Positions 44,051 to 52,933 of a stretch of DNA of 59,766 nt are shown here, one piece after another. Below the pieces are notes generated by a model. It searched no databases. It was not told where the DNA came from and saw only the letters and a program-made list of their open reading frames with translations. The translations under genes were made by a program, and so were the position numbers. This DNA is from Acidimicrobiaceae bacterium (lineage in GTDB: Bacteria > Actinomycetota > Acidimicrobiia > Acidimicrobiales > Poriferisodalaceae): NCBI GenBank assembly GCA_026713105.1, contig JAPOPC010000022.1, positions 1-59,766 on the forward strand, in the 5' to 3' direction. The stretch's first letter is position 1; every line of letters begins with the position of its first letter.

Positions 44051-45991
44051 GTGCAGCAGGCGGTCCAGGTGCTGGTCGACGAACCTGCGATCGACCGCGA
44101 GTTCACTTACGTCGTGCCGGACGAATTGGCCTCTGGTCGCGTGCCGGTCGAGGTCGGCACTGTCGTGCGGGTCCCCCTGGGTGGTCGATCGATCCGCGGC
44201 TGGGTGACTGATGTCGACCCGCCCAGGCCTGCGGGCGTGGATCTGCTCGCCGTGAAGCGAGTGTCGAGCGTGGGGCCGCCGCCTCACGTGGTCGAGTTGG
44301 CGAGATGGGCAGCTTGGCGCTGGGCAGGCACATGGGCTCATTTCCTGCGTACCGCCAGCGCCGACCGGGTCGTCGCCGGGTTGCCGAGCGAACCCGCACA
44401 GTGGCCGGTCATCGCGCCGTCGGGACCGCCTGGCGGGACTGCGCAGGCCGCCACGCCCGATTGGGTGAGCGCGGCATGGGCGAGCGATCAGCGGTCGCCC
44501 GCTGTGATGCGACTGGGTCCATGCGCCGACGAGTGGCCGCTGGTTACCGAGGCATTGCGGCAAGGCCGCTCGCTCGTGCTCGTACCCACCGTGGCCTGGG
44601 CAGCGCGGCTCGCGGGCCGCTTGCGCCACGCCGGCGTGTCGACTGCGCTGGCCCCACGAGACTGGGCGGGGGCAGCCTCGGCGCATGCCGTCGTGGGGAC
44701 CCGCGCCGGGGCATGGGCGCCATGCGGCCGGCTGGACGCAGTCGTCGTGCTTGACGAGCACGACGAGGCCTACCAGTCGGAAGCCGCGCCCACCTGGAAC
44801 GCCCGCGACGTGGCGGTCGAGCGGGCGCGCCGCGACGGTGCCCGCTGCCTGCTGGCAGGGCCGATGCCCTCGCCCGACGCCGTGCACATCGCCCTTGCCG
44901 CGGGCGGGTCTGGCGCTCGGGCAACTAGCTCTGCGCTCAGCAGCATGTCACCGACATCCTCCAGCGATCCGGCCGCAACGACAGGCGCGCCCACCATGCC
45001 GGCGTTTGCCACTGCACCTCGCTCGCTCGAGCGTCAGGCGTGGCCGCGGGTCGGCATCGCTGATCGCCGGCGGGATGATCCCGCGACGGGGGAGTGGTGC
45101 GGCGAAGCCCTCACCGAGCTGCTGCGCAGCGACCGCACGGTCGTGTGCGTGCTGAACAGGAAGGGCCGAGCACGGCTCGCCTACTGTGCGTCGTGCGGCG
45201 ATCTGGCCTGCTCGACCGAATCCGGACGTGCCCTGCGGCTGGAGGGCCACCAACTCGTCGATCCCCACAGCGGCGAGGTACGCCCCGCGGTGTGCGAGGC
45301 CTGCGGCGCCACTCGTTTCCGCCGTGTGCGCGTCGGCGTCAAGGGCGTCGCAGAGGAAATGGAACGCTTGGCTCGGCGGCCGGTCATCCAGGTCGTCGGC
45401 GAACCCGCAGCCGGCGCCGCTGACGGCACGGCCCACTCATCGTCTCGGCGCGAGCACGCGGGGAGGCGCCGAGCCGAGGGGCCGGCGCTCTACATCGGCA
45501 CCGAAGCGGTGCTGCACCGGGTGCCGTCCGCCGACGCCGTGGCTTTCGTGGACTTCGACCAAGAATTGACCGCGCCTCGCTACCGGGCGGGCGAGGAGGC
45601 CTTCGCGCTGCTCGTGCGTGCCGCGCGGCTAGTGGGGCCGCGTGCTGGCGGCGGCAGCATTCTGGTGCAGACCCGCCTGCCCGCCCATCCGGTCGTGGCG
45701 GCGGCGGCCACAGCCGATCCGGGTGCGTGGCTGGATGCCGAGGTTCAGCGTCGTTCGCTGATGCACCAGCCGCCAGCGGCGGCGTGGGCGTTGGTGTCCG
45801 GCGCAGCAGCCGCGGGTTTCGTCGAACTCCTCTCCGCCGATCCCGATGCCAGCGCACTCGACATCGCCGGCCCCGCCGACGGCACCTGGCGCATCCGCAG
45901 CGAGACTCATCAGGCTCTGCTGGGGGCCCTCGGCCGGACGGAGCGCCCCAGCGGACGGCTGCGAGTGGCTGTCGACCCGATGCGGGCATGA
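44051..45991 (+). CDS. priA: Primosomal protein N' (PriA), actinobacterial type without helicase motifs
   Basis: 646 residues from GTG 44051. The DNA-binding N-terminus (VLVDEPAIDREFTYVVPDEL, PLGGRSIRGWV), a DEAH-like remnant (VVVLDEHDEAYQSEAAPTWNARDVA) and zinc-binding cysteines (YCASCGDLAC, CEACGATRFRRV) match PriA. The Walker A loop GxTGSGKT is absent. This is known for actinobacterial PriA, which is thought not to be an active helicase. A disordered insertion lies at about 295-335. It acts in replication restart. It precedes def and fmt as in related genomes. Confidence 0.88.
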   Translation: MQQAVQVLVDEPAIDREFTYVVPDELASGRVPVEVGTVVRVPLGGRSIRGWVTDVDPPRPAGVDLLAVKRVSSVGPPPHVVELARWAAWRWAGTWAHFLRTASADRVVAGLPSEPAQWPVIAPSGPPGGTAQAATPDWVSAAWASDQRSPAVMRLGPCADEWPLVTEALRQGRSLVLVPTVAWAARLAGRLRHAGVSTALAPRDWAGAASAHAVVGTRAGAWAPCGRLDAVVVLDEHDEAYQSEAAPTWNARDVAVERARRDGARCLLAGPMPSPDAVHIALAAGGSGARATSSALSSMSPTSSSDPAATTGAPTMPAFATAPRSLERQAWPRVGIADRRRDDPATGEWCGEALTELLRSDRTVVCVLNRKGRARLAYCASCGDLACSTESGRALRLEGHQLVDPHSGEVRPAVCEACGATRFRRVRVGVKGVAEEMERLARRPVIQVVGEPAAGAADGTAHSSSRREHAGRRRAEGPALYIGTEAVLHRVPSADAVAFVDFDQELTAPRYRAGEEAFALLVRAARLVGPRAGGGSILVQTRLPAHPVVAAAATADPGAWLDAEVQRRSLMHQPPAAAWALVSGAAAAGFVELLSADPDASALDIAGPADGTWRIRSETHQALLGALGRTERPSGRLRVAVDPMRA

Positions 45992-46107
45992 TGCCGCCCG
46001 CCGCATACGCGGTTCGTGCCGGTCGGGACCAGCTGATGGCGGCGCCGCCCTGAAGACTGGGCGAAGCCCCACCGAGGTGCCTGCTGTCCTGCTCGCGACC
46101 GCGCCGG

Positions 46108-46113
46108 TAACCT
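46108..46113 (+). promoter_or_regulatory. -10-like box for def
   Basis: TAACCT ends nine bases before the def ATG (46123), with no ribosome site in between, suggesting a very short or absent leader. Confidence 0.4.
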
Positions 46114-46122
46114 CCGAAATCC

Positions 46123-46683
46123 ATGGGAGGCGCCTTCGAGATCCGGCTGATGGGTGATCCGGTGCTGCGCCAGCGCGCCGCCGACATCACCGACATTGAC
46201 GGCCGCGTGGCGCGCATCGTCGACGACATGCTGCCCGCGATGTACGAGGCGGAAGGCATCGGCCTGGCCGCTCCCCAAGTCGGCATCCAGCGCCGTCTAT
46301 TCGTCTTCGACCTGTACGAAGGCGACGGTCCCCAAACCCTGATCAACCCTCAAATCGTCGAGAGCGACGGTGAGTGGACCTATACCGAGGGGTGCCTGTC
46401 GGTACCGGGTCTGACCTTTGACATCGTCCGGCCCAAGGAAGTGCACGTCGTGGGCCTGGATCTCGACGGCAACGAGGTCAGCATCGAGGCCGACGAGCTG
46501 CAGGCGCGGCTGTTCCAGCATGAGCTCGACCATCTCGACGGAGTCCTGCTCATCGACCATCTCGACAAGGCCGAGCGCAAAGAGGCCTTGCGAACGTGGC
46601 GTACGCAGCTGCAGTCGGGCGGTCCGGGGCCGTCTGCGAATGGCCCCGTCCCGCTGGTGGGCCGCAGCGCTGCGGACGGCTGA
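46123..46683 (+). CDS. def: Peptide deformylase
   Basis: 186 residues. All three signature motifs are intact: GIGLAAPQVG (45-54), EGCLSVPG (metal ligand C91) and QHELDHLDG (H133, E134, H137). It removes the formyl group from nascent proteins. The C-terminal 20 residues (GPGPSANGPVPLVGRSAADG) are an extension. It is coupled to fmt, which adds the formyl group to initiator tRNA. Confidence 0.96.
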   Translation: MGGAFEIRLMGDPVLRQRAADITDIDGRVARIVDDMLPAMYEAEGIGLAAPQVGIQRRLFVFDLYEGDGPQTLINPQIVESDGEWTYTEGCLSVPGLTFDIVRPKEVHVVGLDLDGNEVSIEADELQARLFQHELDHLDGVLLIDHLDKAERKEALRTWRTQLQSGGPGPSANGPVPLVGRSAADG

Positions 46684-46697
46684 AGCAGATCGATCCG

Positions 46698-47612
46698 GTG
46701 GCGAGCGAGATTCCGCAGACCTGCCACTTGCCATCGGTCCCGCTGCGTCCCCGACGCGTGGCCTTCGCCGGCACCCCGCACGACGCGGTACCGGCGTTGC
46801 GGGCACTGGTCGAGGCCGGCCTGGAGGTTCCCGTCGTCGTGACCGGGGCGCCGCGACGCCGCAGCCGTCGTGGCAGCGACGCACCGAGCCCCGTGGCGGC
46901 GGCTGCATCGGACCTCGGCCTCCCGATCAGCCACGATCCGGCAGACATCGCCGCCGCCAACGCCGACTGCGCGGTGGTGGTGGCCTACGGCAGCCTGATC
47001 AGCGCTGAGCTGCTGTCGCGGGTCCCGATGCTCAATCTGCACTTCTCGCTGCTGCCGCGCTGGCGCGGCGCTGCCCCGGTCGAGCGTGCGCTGCTCGCGG
47101 GCGACGAGACGACAGGTGTGTGCCTCATGGCGTTGGAGGCAACCCTGGACACGGGCCCCCTCTACTGGCGTCACGAGGTGACGATCGGCCCTGCCGACAC
47201 GGCGGTTCAGTTGCGCGACCGTCTCGCCACCGAAGGGGCACAGCGGCTGGCGGCCTCCCTGGCCGGAGGGCTCGACATCCCGGCGCCCCAGCAGGGAGAA
47301 CCGACCTACGCGCGCAAGCTCAGCCCGGCGGATCGAGAGATCGACTGGTCCCAACCGGCAATCCACATCGACCGCCAGATCCGGGTCGGCGGTGCATGGA
47401 CCACGCTCAACGGCGGACGGTTCATTGTCCGCGAAGCCACCCCGTCGACGACGACGCACGACGCGCTGCCGGGAACGCTGGTCGGCGACGCAGTCGTCAC
47501 CGGCGACGGGCTCATCCGCCTTGGCATTGTCCAGCCAGCGGGCCGCACGGCGATCGATGCCGGGGACTGGCTGCACGGCGCCCGTTTGGCGCCCGGCACG
47601 CGCTTCGGCTGA
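46698..47612 (+). CDS. fmt: Methionyl-tRNA formyltransferase
   Basis: 304 residues from GTG 46698; the open frame extends back into def, and the exact start is uncertain. The family N-terminus normally begins like RRVAFAGTPHDAVPALRAL, which is at about residue 17 here. Formyl-THF site: LNLHFSLLPRWRGAAPVERALLAGDETTGVCLM (quoted parts SLLPRWRGAAP) and GPLYWRHEV. C-terminal tRNA-binding part: TYARKLSPADREIDW. rsmB and rpe, which often follow fmt in actinobacteria, are missing. Confidence 0.9.
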   Translation: MASEIPQTCHLPSVPLRPRRVAFAGTPHDAVPALRALVEAGLEVPVVVTGAPRRRSRRGSDAPSPVAAAASDLGLPISHDPADIAAANADCAVVVAYGSLISAELLSRVPMLNLHFSLLPRWRGAAPVERALLAGDETTGVCLMALEATLDTGPLYWRHEVTIGPADTAVQLRDRLATEGAQRLAASLAGGLDIPAPQQGEPTYARKLSPADREIDWSQPAIHIDRQIRVGGAWTTLNGGRFIVREATPSTTTHDALPGTLVGDAVVTGDGLIRLGIVQPAGRTAIDAGDWLHGARLAPGTRFG

Positions 47613-47651
47613 TCACGCGGAGCCGATTCGCCGCCCAAACGATCGGTCTCC

Positions 47652-47657
47652 TAGCGT
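47652..47657 (+). promoter_or_regulatory. -10-like box for the phosphoesterase gene, leaderless
   Basis: TAGCGT is six bases before the ATG at 47664. The next gene on its own transcript would be leaderless. Confidence 0.45.
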
Positions 47658-47663
47658 GGCCGG

Positions 47664-48239
47664 ATGCGCATCGGCCTGATCTCGGACACCCACATTCCCG
47701 AAGCTGCGCCCGAGCTGTGGCCTGAGGCCTACGCGGCGATGGAGGGCTGCGACGCCATCCTGCACGCCGGCGACATCTACGACATCTCGGTGGTCGACCG
47801 TCTCAACGACATCGCACCGACGTGGGCAGCGCGCGGAAATGGCGACGATGGTTCCTCAGGCCGGGACGTCCAGCCAGATCATCCGCTGTTGGCGAACGCC
47901 TGGGCGCACACGTTCGGCGACGTGCGGGTCGGGCTCACCCACCACCTGCCGGTGCCCGAGCTGTCGTTCTACAGCGTGGCCGACGCCATCGAGCGCCACT
48001 TCGGTGCCGACGAGCACCTCGACGTGTGCGTCTACGGCGATACCCACGTCCACCGAATCGACACGCTGTCAGGCGTGCTGTGCGTCAACCCCGGCTCGCC
48101 GACCTTCCCCCGCAACCTCAGTGCGCAGTTCGGCACCATCGGCTATCTCGACATCGTCGACGGGGTCGCCACGCCGTCGCTGTGGCAGCTCACGGCCGAC
48201 GGCCTCGAGCCCACAGAGTCGTGGGACCGCGTGATCTGA
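47664..48239 (+). CDS. Metallophosphoesterase, YfcE/MJ0936 family
   Basis: 191 residues. Metal-binding motifs of the calcineurin-like fold: GLISDTHIPE (D, H), LHAGDIYD (GD), ARGNGD (GN[GD]), and GDTHVHRID (GH-like), plus VNPGSPTFPRN. Small bacterial members act on phosphodiesters in vitro; the physiological substrate is unknown. First gene of the accessory metabolic block after fmt. Confidence 0.85.
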   Translation: MRIGLISDTHIPEAAPELWPEAYAAMEGCDAILHAGDIYDISVVDRLNDIAPTWAARGNGDDGSSGRDVQPDHPLLANAWAHTFGDVRVGLTHHLPVPELSFYSVADAIERHFGADEHLDVCVYGDTHVHRIDTLSGVLCVNPGSPTFPRNLSAQFGTIGYLDIVDGVATPSLWQLTADGLEPTESWDRVI

Positions 48240-48339
48240 ACTCATGCTGTAGCGGTCCCCGAACTCGCCGCAGTTCGAGTCTGTATGCGAGCGCCCTGGC
48301 TAGCGCGAAGCGACCGTTGCGGCTGGTGCGGGGCGCTGC

Positions 48340-49875
48340 TTAGCCGGGAGCGATGATGCGACTGCTTCGGCTGGTCTGCGTCCAGTCCATGCCGTCGCGG
48401 ACGAATTCGCCTGCAGCGTCGCGTTGGGGGCTGTAGTCCCACCACGACATCTCGCCAGCGCGGGCTGCGGCATTCACGACCTGGCGGGCACGCTGCGACG
48501 CCAGCACCCGCTCGCGCAACGCGGCGCTGTCCCACCGCTGCGCTGCCTCGGCTGCGAATGCCGCAGCGACCTCAGCGTGGGCCGGATCGGCCGACAGGTC
48601 GGTTCGCTCCAGCGGGTCGGCGACGACGTCGTAGAGCAGCGACGGGTCGCCCTCGCAGGCGATGTACTTGAGCCTGCCGCGGCGGACCATGAACATCGGC
48701 TGCGTCGTCATCGCCCCGGTGTACTCGCTCAGCGCCTCGCCGCTCGCTTCGCCGTTTTCGCCGCTGCCACCCGATGCCAGCGCCCACAGGCTGCGCCCCG
48801 CAGGCTGGGAACTCAGCGCGGGCCATAAGGCGCCGCAGCCGTCAGTGGCGATGTCCAGCAAGGTCGGCAACAGATCCACCAGCGAGCACACGTCGGGCAC
48901 CGTGCGGTCGGCCACGCCGGGCCCCGCCATGATGAGCGGCACCCGGGCCGAACGCTCGAAGAAGCACATCTTGAAGAACGTCCCCCGGTCGCCCAGCATG
49001 TCGCCGTGGTCGGCGACAGCGATCACCACCGTGTCATCGATGCGTCCGGTCTCCTCCAGCACCTGCATCAGCTTCCCGAGCCACGCATCGAAATAGCTTG
49101 TGTTGGCGTAGTAGCCGTGGCGGGCGTTGCGGCACTGCTGTTCGGTGAAACCGTCGGTGTCGGCCCCTATGCCGCGCCGCAGCCGCCGGGTGTGTGCGTC
49201 GATCTCGTCCTCGGCGATCGGATCGGGCAGATCGATGTCGTCGTGGTCGTAGAGGTCCCACCACTGCGGCCGTGCCTCGTAGGGATCATGGGGATGGGTG
49301 AACGATGCCACCACGAAGAACGGGCGCTCGTCGTCGCGTGATCGGGCCAGGTCGTACAGGTGCCGCACAGCGGCGAAGCCGGTCTCTTCGTCGTAGTCGT
49401 ACTGGTAGTTGGTGATCACCTGCCCTGCCTCGGACAAGCTGGCCATGCTGTACCAGTTGCCGAGCGTCTCGGGGTCGACATCCCAGTCGGGCGTCAGGTC
49501 GAATCCCGATGGGTAGATGTCGGTGGTGAGGCGCTGCTCGAAGCCGTGGAGCTGATCGGGTCCGATGAAGTGCATCTTGCCCGACAGCGTCGTGCGATAG
49601 CCCGCCAGACGCAGGTAGTGCGTCAGCGTCGGCACCGATGCCGCGAATTCCGAGGCGTTGTCCCATGCGCCGATTGCGGACGGCAGTTGGCCCGAGAGCA
49701 TCGAAAACCGGGAGGGGGCGCACAGGGGGAAATTGCAGTACGCGGCGTCGAATCGCGCGCCTCGCTCCGCGAGTGCATCCATTGCGGGGGTCTGCACCAG
49801 CGGGTGCCCGTAGGCACCGGTGAAATGCGGCGCGAGCTGGTCTGCCATCACGATGAGAATGTTGGGTTGGGTCAT
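48340..49875 (-). CDS. Sulfatase, choline-sulfatase-like
   Basis: 511 residues from ATG 49875. The sulfatase signature is LCAPSRFSMLSG with C52 as the residue converted to formylglycine. Metal-binding residues are seen in IVMADQLAPHF and VAVADHGDMLGDRG. The C-terminal WWDYSPQRDAAGEFVRDG resembles the choline-sulfatase C-terminal domain. Without a signal peptide it is likely cytoplasmic, as BetC enzymes are. It would release choline or another alcohol from a sulfate ester. Formylglycine-generating enzyme is not in the window. Confidence 0.85.
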   Translation of the reverse strand: MTQPNILIVMADQLAPHFTGAYGHPLVQTPAMDALAERGARFDAAYCNFPLCAPSRFSMLSGQLPSAIGAWDNASEFAASVPTLTHYLRLAGYRTTLSGKMHFIGPDQLHGFEQRLTTDIYPSGFDLTPDWDVDPETLGNWYSMASLSEAGQVITNYQYDYDEETGFAAVRHLYDLARSRDDERPFFVVASFTHPHDPYEARPQWWDLYDHDDIDLPDPIAEDEIDAHTRRLRRGIGADTDGFTEQQCRNARHGYYANTSYFDAWLGKLMQVLEETGRIDDTVVIAVADHGDMLGDRGTFFKMCFFERSARVPLIMAGPGVADRTVPDVCSLVDLLPTLLDIATDGCGALWPALSSQPAGRSLWALASGGSGENGEASGEALSEYTGAMTTQPMFMVRRGRLKYIACEGDPSLLYDVVADPLERTDLSADPAHAEVAAAFAAEAAQRWDSAALRERVLASQRARQVVNAAARAGEMSWWDYSPQRDAAGEFVRDGMDWTQTSRSSRIIAPG

Positions 49876-49882
49876 CGAGGGC

Positions 49883-49888
49883 AACGTA
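49883..49888 (-). promoter_or_regulatory. -10-like box for the sulfatase gene, leaderless
   Basis: On the minus strand TACGTT lies seven bases before ATG 49875. A separate box (TAGGGT, 49952-49957) serves the divergent gene. Confidence 0.45.
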
Positions 49889-49998
49889 GACCCTGCCGCG
49901 GACGCCACGGGTCGCAGTCTCTCGACCGATGCCCGGACTCGCCGTGCGGCCTAGGGTGCCGCGGGCAAATGGTTCGCCACGACACAGGGGGAGCAGCA

Positions 49999-51024
49999 GT
50001 GGCCGACGACTCAGCAACCGACAAAGACGCATGGCTCGCAGCCACCGTCGAGCAGCCGGTCGACGCCGACGAGGAAATCGTCGACCCGCACCACCACCTG
50101 TGGGACTTTGCGGCGGGCACATACCTCGTGCCTGAGCTGCACGCCGACACCGGTGCAGGGCACAACGTCACCCAGACCGTCTTCGTGGAGTGCGCCGCCG
50201 GCTACTACACGAGCGGGCCGCAGCACATGCGGCCTGTGGGCGAGACGGAGTTCGTGCGTGAGCAGGCGCAGATTTCTGCTGAGGCCGATGGTGCGACGAT
50301 CTCGGCGATCGTGAGCTTTGCCGACTTGACGCTGGGAAATGCAGTCGAGGAAGTTCTCGCAGCGCACGACGAGGCCGGAGAGGGCCTGTTTCGGGGCATC
50401 CGTCACGCCAATGCATGGGACCGCAGCGACCAGATCCGTGAGAGCCACACCAAGCCGCCGCCCGAACTGCTCGCTGATCCGGATTTCCGGGCGGGTTATG
50501 CAACGCTGGGCCGGATGGGCTTCAGCTTCGACGGCTGGATGTTCCATACCCAGGTCGCTGAACTGGTTGACCTTGCCCATGCCGTGCCCGACACGCCGGT
50601 GGTGCTCGACCACCTCGGCGGGCCGCTCGGCATCGGCCCCTACGCCGACCGTCGAGACGAAGTGCGCGCCGTGGTACGGCCCGCGCTCGAGGCGCTGGCC
50701 CGCCACCCCCAGGTCACCGTCAAGGTGGGTGGGATCGGCATGAGCATCTACGGCGCGGGATTCAAGCGCCTGCCCCAAGCCCCGTCCTCGGAGCACGTCG
50801 CAGCGACCTGGAGCGACGACATCCGCCACTGCATCGAAACCTTCGGCCCCGACCGCTGCATGTTCGAGAGCAACTTCCCGGTCGACAAGCAGGGCTGCTC
50901 GTACACGGTGCTGTTCAACGCCTTCCAGCGCATCTGCGACGAGGCGGGCTACACCGCCGCCGAGCGCGCCGACCTGTTCGCCGGCACGGCGCGGCGCTTC
51001 TACCGCGTCGAGCCGCCGGCGTAG
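49999..51024 (+). CDS. Amidohydrolase, TIM-barrel metal-dependent hydrolase
   Basis: 341 residues from GTG 49999, with GGGGAG upstream; ATG 49969 is an alternative. The N-terminal metal motif is EIVDPHHHLWDF (DxHxHxW), followed by strand/helix repeats, VVLDHLGGP, and the C-terminal MFESNFPVDK with the conserved Asp. This is the amidohydrolase-2 family, which includes lactonases and decarboxylases acting on aromatic or sugar lactone intermediates. The substrate is unknown. It lies divergent from the sulfatase. Confidence 0.82.
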   Translation: MADDSATDKDAWLAATVEQPVDADEEIVDPHHHLWDFAAGTYLVPELHADTGAGHNVTQTVFVECAAGYYTSGPQHMRPVGETEFVREQAQISAEADGATISAIVSFADLTLGNAVEEVLAAHDEAGEGLFRGIRHANAWDRSDQIRESHTKPPPELLADPDFRAGYATLGRMGFSFDGWMFHTQVAELVDLAHAVPDTPVVLDHLGGPLGIGPYADRRDEVRAVVRPALEALARHPQVTVKVGGIGMSIYGAGFKRLPQAPSSEHVAATWSDDIRHCIETFGPDRCMFESNFPVDKQGCSYTVLFNAFQRICDEAGYTAAERADLFAGTARRFYRVEPPA

Positions 51025-51041
51025 CCCCCCCGCTGGGCGGC

Positions 51042-51812
51042 CTAGGTCAGCCCGAGCCCTTCGTGGGGCAGCGTCGCCCATTGGCTGTCGTCATGCCCGT
51101 AGAGCAGGCGGCAGCCCTCGTCGTCGCGCAGTGACTTCAGGCGGCGCATCGATTCGAGCTGCATGTCGTGGTCGTAGCCGAACGGCGGCAGCAGCATCCG
51201 ATCGAGCACGTCCTCCCAGTAGACGCAGTCGCCTGTCAGCACCACCGGACCGCTGTCGAGTTCCACCCGCAGCGACTGGTGGCCCGCGGTGTGTCCCGGC
51301 GTGGGGATGCACGTCACCGAGCCGTCGCCGAACACGTCGTGGGTCCCGTCGATGAGCAGCAGGTCGTGGCCGAGGTCGAAATCTTCAGGCTTGTACACCT
51401 CGTACTCGATGAGCTTGGGGTGATGGCCGGATTCCCACTCGGCCCGCTGGCAGATCAGCCGGGCATTGGGCAGCAGCTCGGTGCCGCCGCAGTGGTCGAA
51501 ATGCAGGTGGCTGAAGATCGCAAACGTCAGCTCGTCGGGATCGACATCGACGCTGCGCAGCCGGGCCGAGACTTCGTCACTCGCCGAGTAGTCCGCCGTG
51601 AAGGATTTGGCCAGCAGCGGGTAGCGCGCTCCCACGCCTTGCTGCACTTGGGGATGCATGCCGGTGTCGAACACCAGCGTCTGCCCGCTGGGGTGACGCA
51701 CCAGCCAGCTCGGTATGGGCAGCCGCACGTTGCCAGGTGCGTCCTTGATCACCGACGCAGTGGGGGTGGACAGCCAGCCGCATTCGAGCGGGACGAGGGA
51801 CAGTTGAGTCAT
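51042..51812 (-). CDS. MBL-fold metallohydrolase, AHL-lactonase-like
   Basis: 256 residues. Metal-binding HLHFDHCGG in IFSHLHFDH, then TPGHTAGHQ, TGDCVYW and YGHDD match the lactonase branch of the metallo-beta-lactamase fold (AttM/AiiA group). An AGGAGAAAC ribosome site precedes the ATG on the minus strand. Lactone substrate is not certain; homologs act on N-acyl homoserine lactones or other lactones. Downstream of a crotonase on the same strand, separated by three repeated hairpins. Confidence 0.82.
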   Translation of the reverse strand: MTQLSLVPLECGWLSTPTASVIKDAPGNVRLPIPSWLVRHPSGQTLVFDTGMHPQVQQGVGARYPLLAKSFTADYSASDEVSARLRSVDVDPDELTFAIFSHLHFDHCGGTELLPNARLICQRAEWESGHHPKLIEYEVYKPEDFDLGHDLLLIDGTHDVFGDGSVTCIPTPGHTAGHQSLRVELDSGPVVLTGDCVYWEDVLDRMLLPPFGYDHDMQLESMRRLKSLRDDEGCRLLYGHDDSQWATLPHEGLGLT

Positions 51813-51828
51813 GCGCTGTTTCTCCTGC

Positions 51829-51902
51829 GCGCCTTGTGTCAGGCGCTGCGTTTTTGGCGCGCCTTGTCAGGCGCTGTGTTTTCTGCGCGCCTTTTCAGGC
51901 GC
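51829..51902. repeat. Three tandem 28-30 bp hairpin units
   Basis: Each unit has GCGCCT paired with AGGCGC around a 4 to 6-base loop: 51829-51846, 51859-51874 and 51887-51902. The last one (first read on the minus strand) contains the stop codon of the crotonase gene. Runs of T on the plus strand follow the first two. The units may act as terminators or attenuators between the crotonase and the MBL gene. Confidence 0.8.
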
Positions 51903-52755
51903 CGAGGCCCGTGTCCAGGGGGCGGTGGTCGGGGAACTCGGGTTCGCGACGGTCCCTTTGGGCCCGGAAGGCCTCGCCCATGTCGTCGGAGTCGAGCATC
52001 GCGGCGTTCCAGGTGGCGATGTACTCCAGGCCGTCGGCCACGGAATGGTCGCGGCTGAAGTTCATCGACTGTTTCGTGCCCCAGATCGCCATCGGGCTCT
52101 TCGCGGCAATCTGGGCCGCAACGTCGTCAACTGCTTCCATCATCGATGCGTGGTCGTCGTACACCGCGTTCACAAAGCCGCGGTCGAGGGCCTCTTCAGC
52201 GCCCATGCGGCGGCCGGTGAATGCCAGCTCCCGCACGACGCCTTCGGGCACCAGCTTGGGCATGCGCTGGAGCGTTCCCACATCGGCGGTCATGCCGATG
52301 TTGATCTCCTGGATCGAGAAGAACGCATCCTGGGTGGCGTAGCGCAGGTCGCAGGCGGAGACCATGTCGACACCGCCGCCGACGCACGCACCCTGGACGG
52401 CGGCGATGACCGGCAGCCGGCTCTGCTCGAATGCGTTGAAGGTCTGCTGTGCGCGCAATGCGGTGTTGCGGATCAGCGCGCGTGTGCGGCTGCTGTGCCC
52501 GCCGCCGAGGCCGCCGGACGGATCCTCGAAGCCGCCGAACACCGCGAGGTCCATGCCCGAGCAGAAATGGCGGCCGATCGCTGACAGCACGACGACTCGG
52601 GCGTCGGTTCCGGACGAGATCTGGTCGGTGATCTGGGGCAGCTCCCGCCAGAACTCCAAGATCATCGAGTTGGCCTTCTCGGGGCGCTTCATCACCAAGC
52701 TGGCGACCTGGTCGCGCACCTCCACGTCGAAGCAGGTGTAGTCGGATCCGGTCAT
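51895..52755 (-). CDS. Enoyl-CoA hydratase/isomerase family protein (crotonase)
   Basis: 286 residues from ATG 52755 (start of MTGSDYTCFDVEVRDQVASL). Crotonase signatures: ASLVMKRPEKANSM, GRHFCSGMDL (oxyanion hole), VQGACVGGGVDMVSACDLRYATQD, and EVGMTADVGTLQRMP-like segment. The longer open frame upstream has no good start. Likely an acyl-CoA hydratase or isomerase in a degradative pathway; substrate unknown. It diverges from the CoA transferase at 52934. Confidence 0.88.
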   Translation of the reverse strand: MTGSDYTCFDVEVRDQVASLVMKRPEKANSMILEFWRELPQITDQISSGTDARVVVLSAIGRHFCSGMDLAVFGGFEDPSGGLGGGHSSRTRALIRNTALRAQQTFNAFEQSRLPVIAAVQGACVGGGVDMVSACDLRYATQDAFFSIQEINIGMTADVGTLQRMPKLVPEGVVRELAFTGRRMGAEEALDRGFVNAVYDDHASMMEAVDDVAAQIAAKSPMAIWGTKQSMNFSRDHSVADGLEYIATWNAAMLDSDDMGEAFRAQRDRREPEFPDHRPLDTGLGA

Positions 52756-52933
52756 CGGCTGGTCCCTTCGGTCTCGCAAGCCCGCACAAGTCAAGCGCGC
52801 GAACGACGACGCTGCTCCGGCGGCACACGCCCCGGCCTGGACCCCGATGTCCTGGGACACTTCTGCGCGTCAGGATCGAGGCGTCGGCCGAGCGCTAGGG
52901 TCCGCGGCGACGGCGACCGGGGCGGGAGGGACG

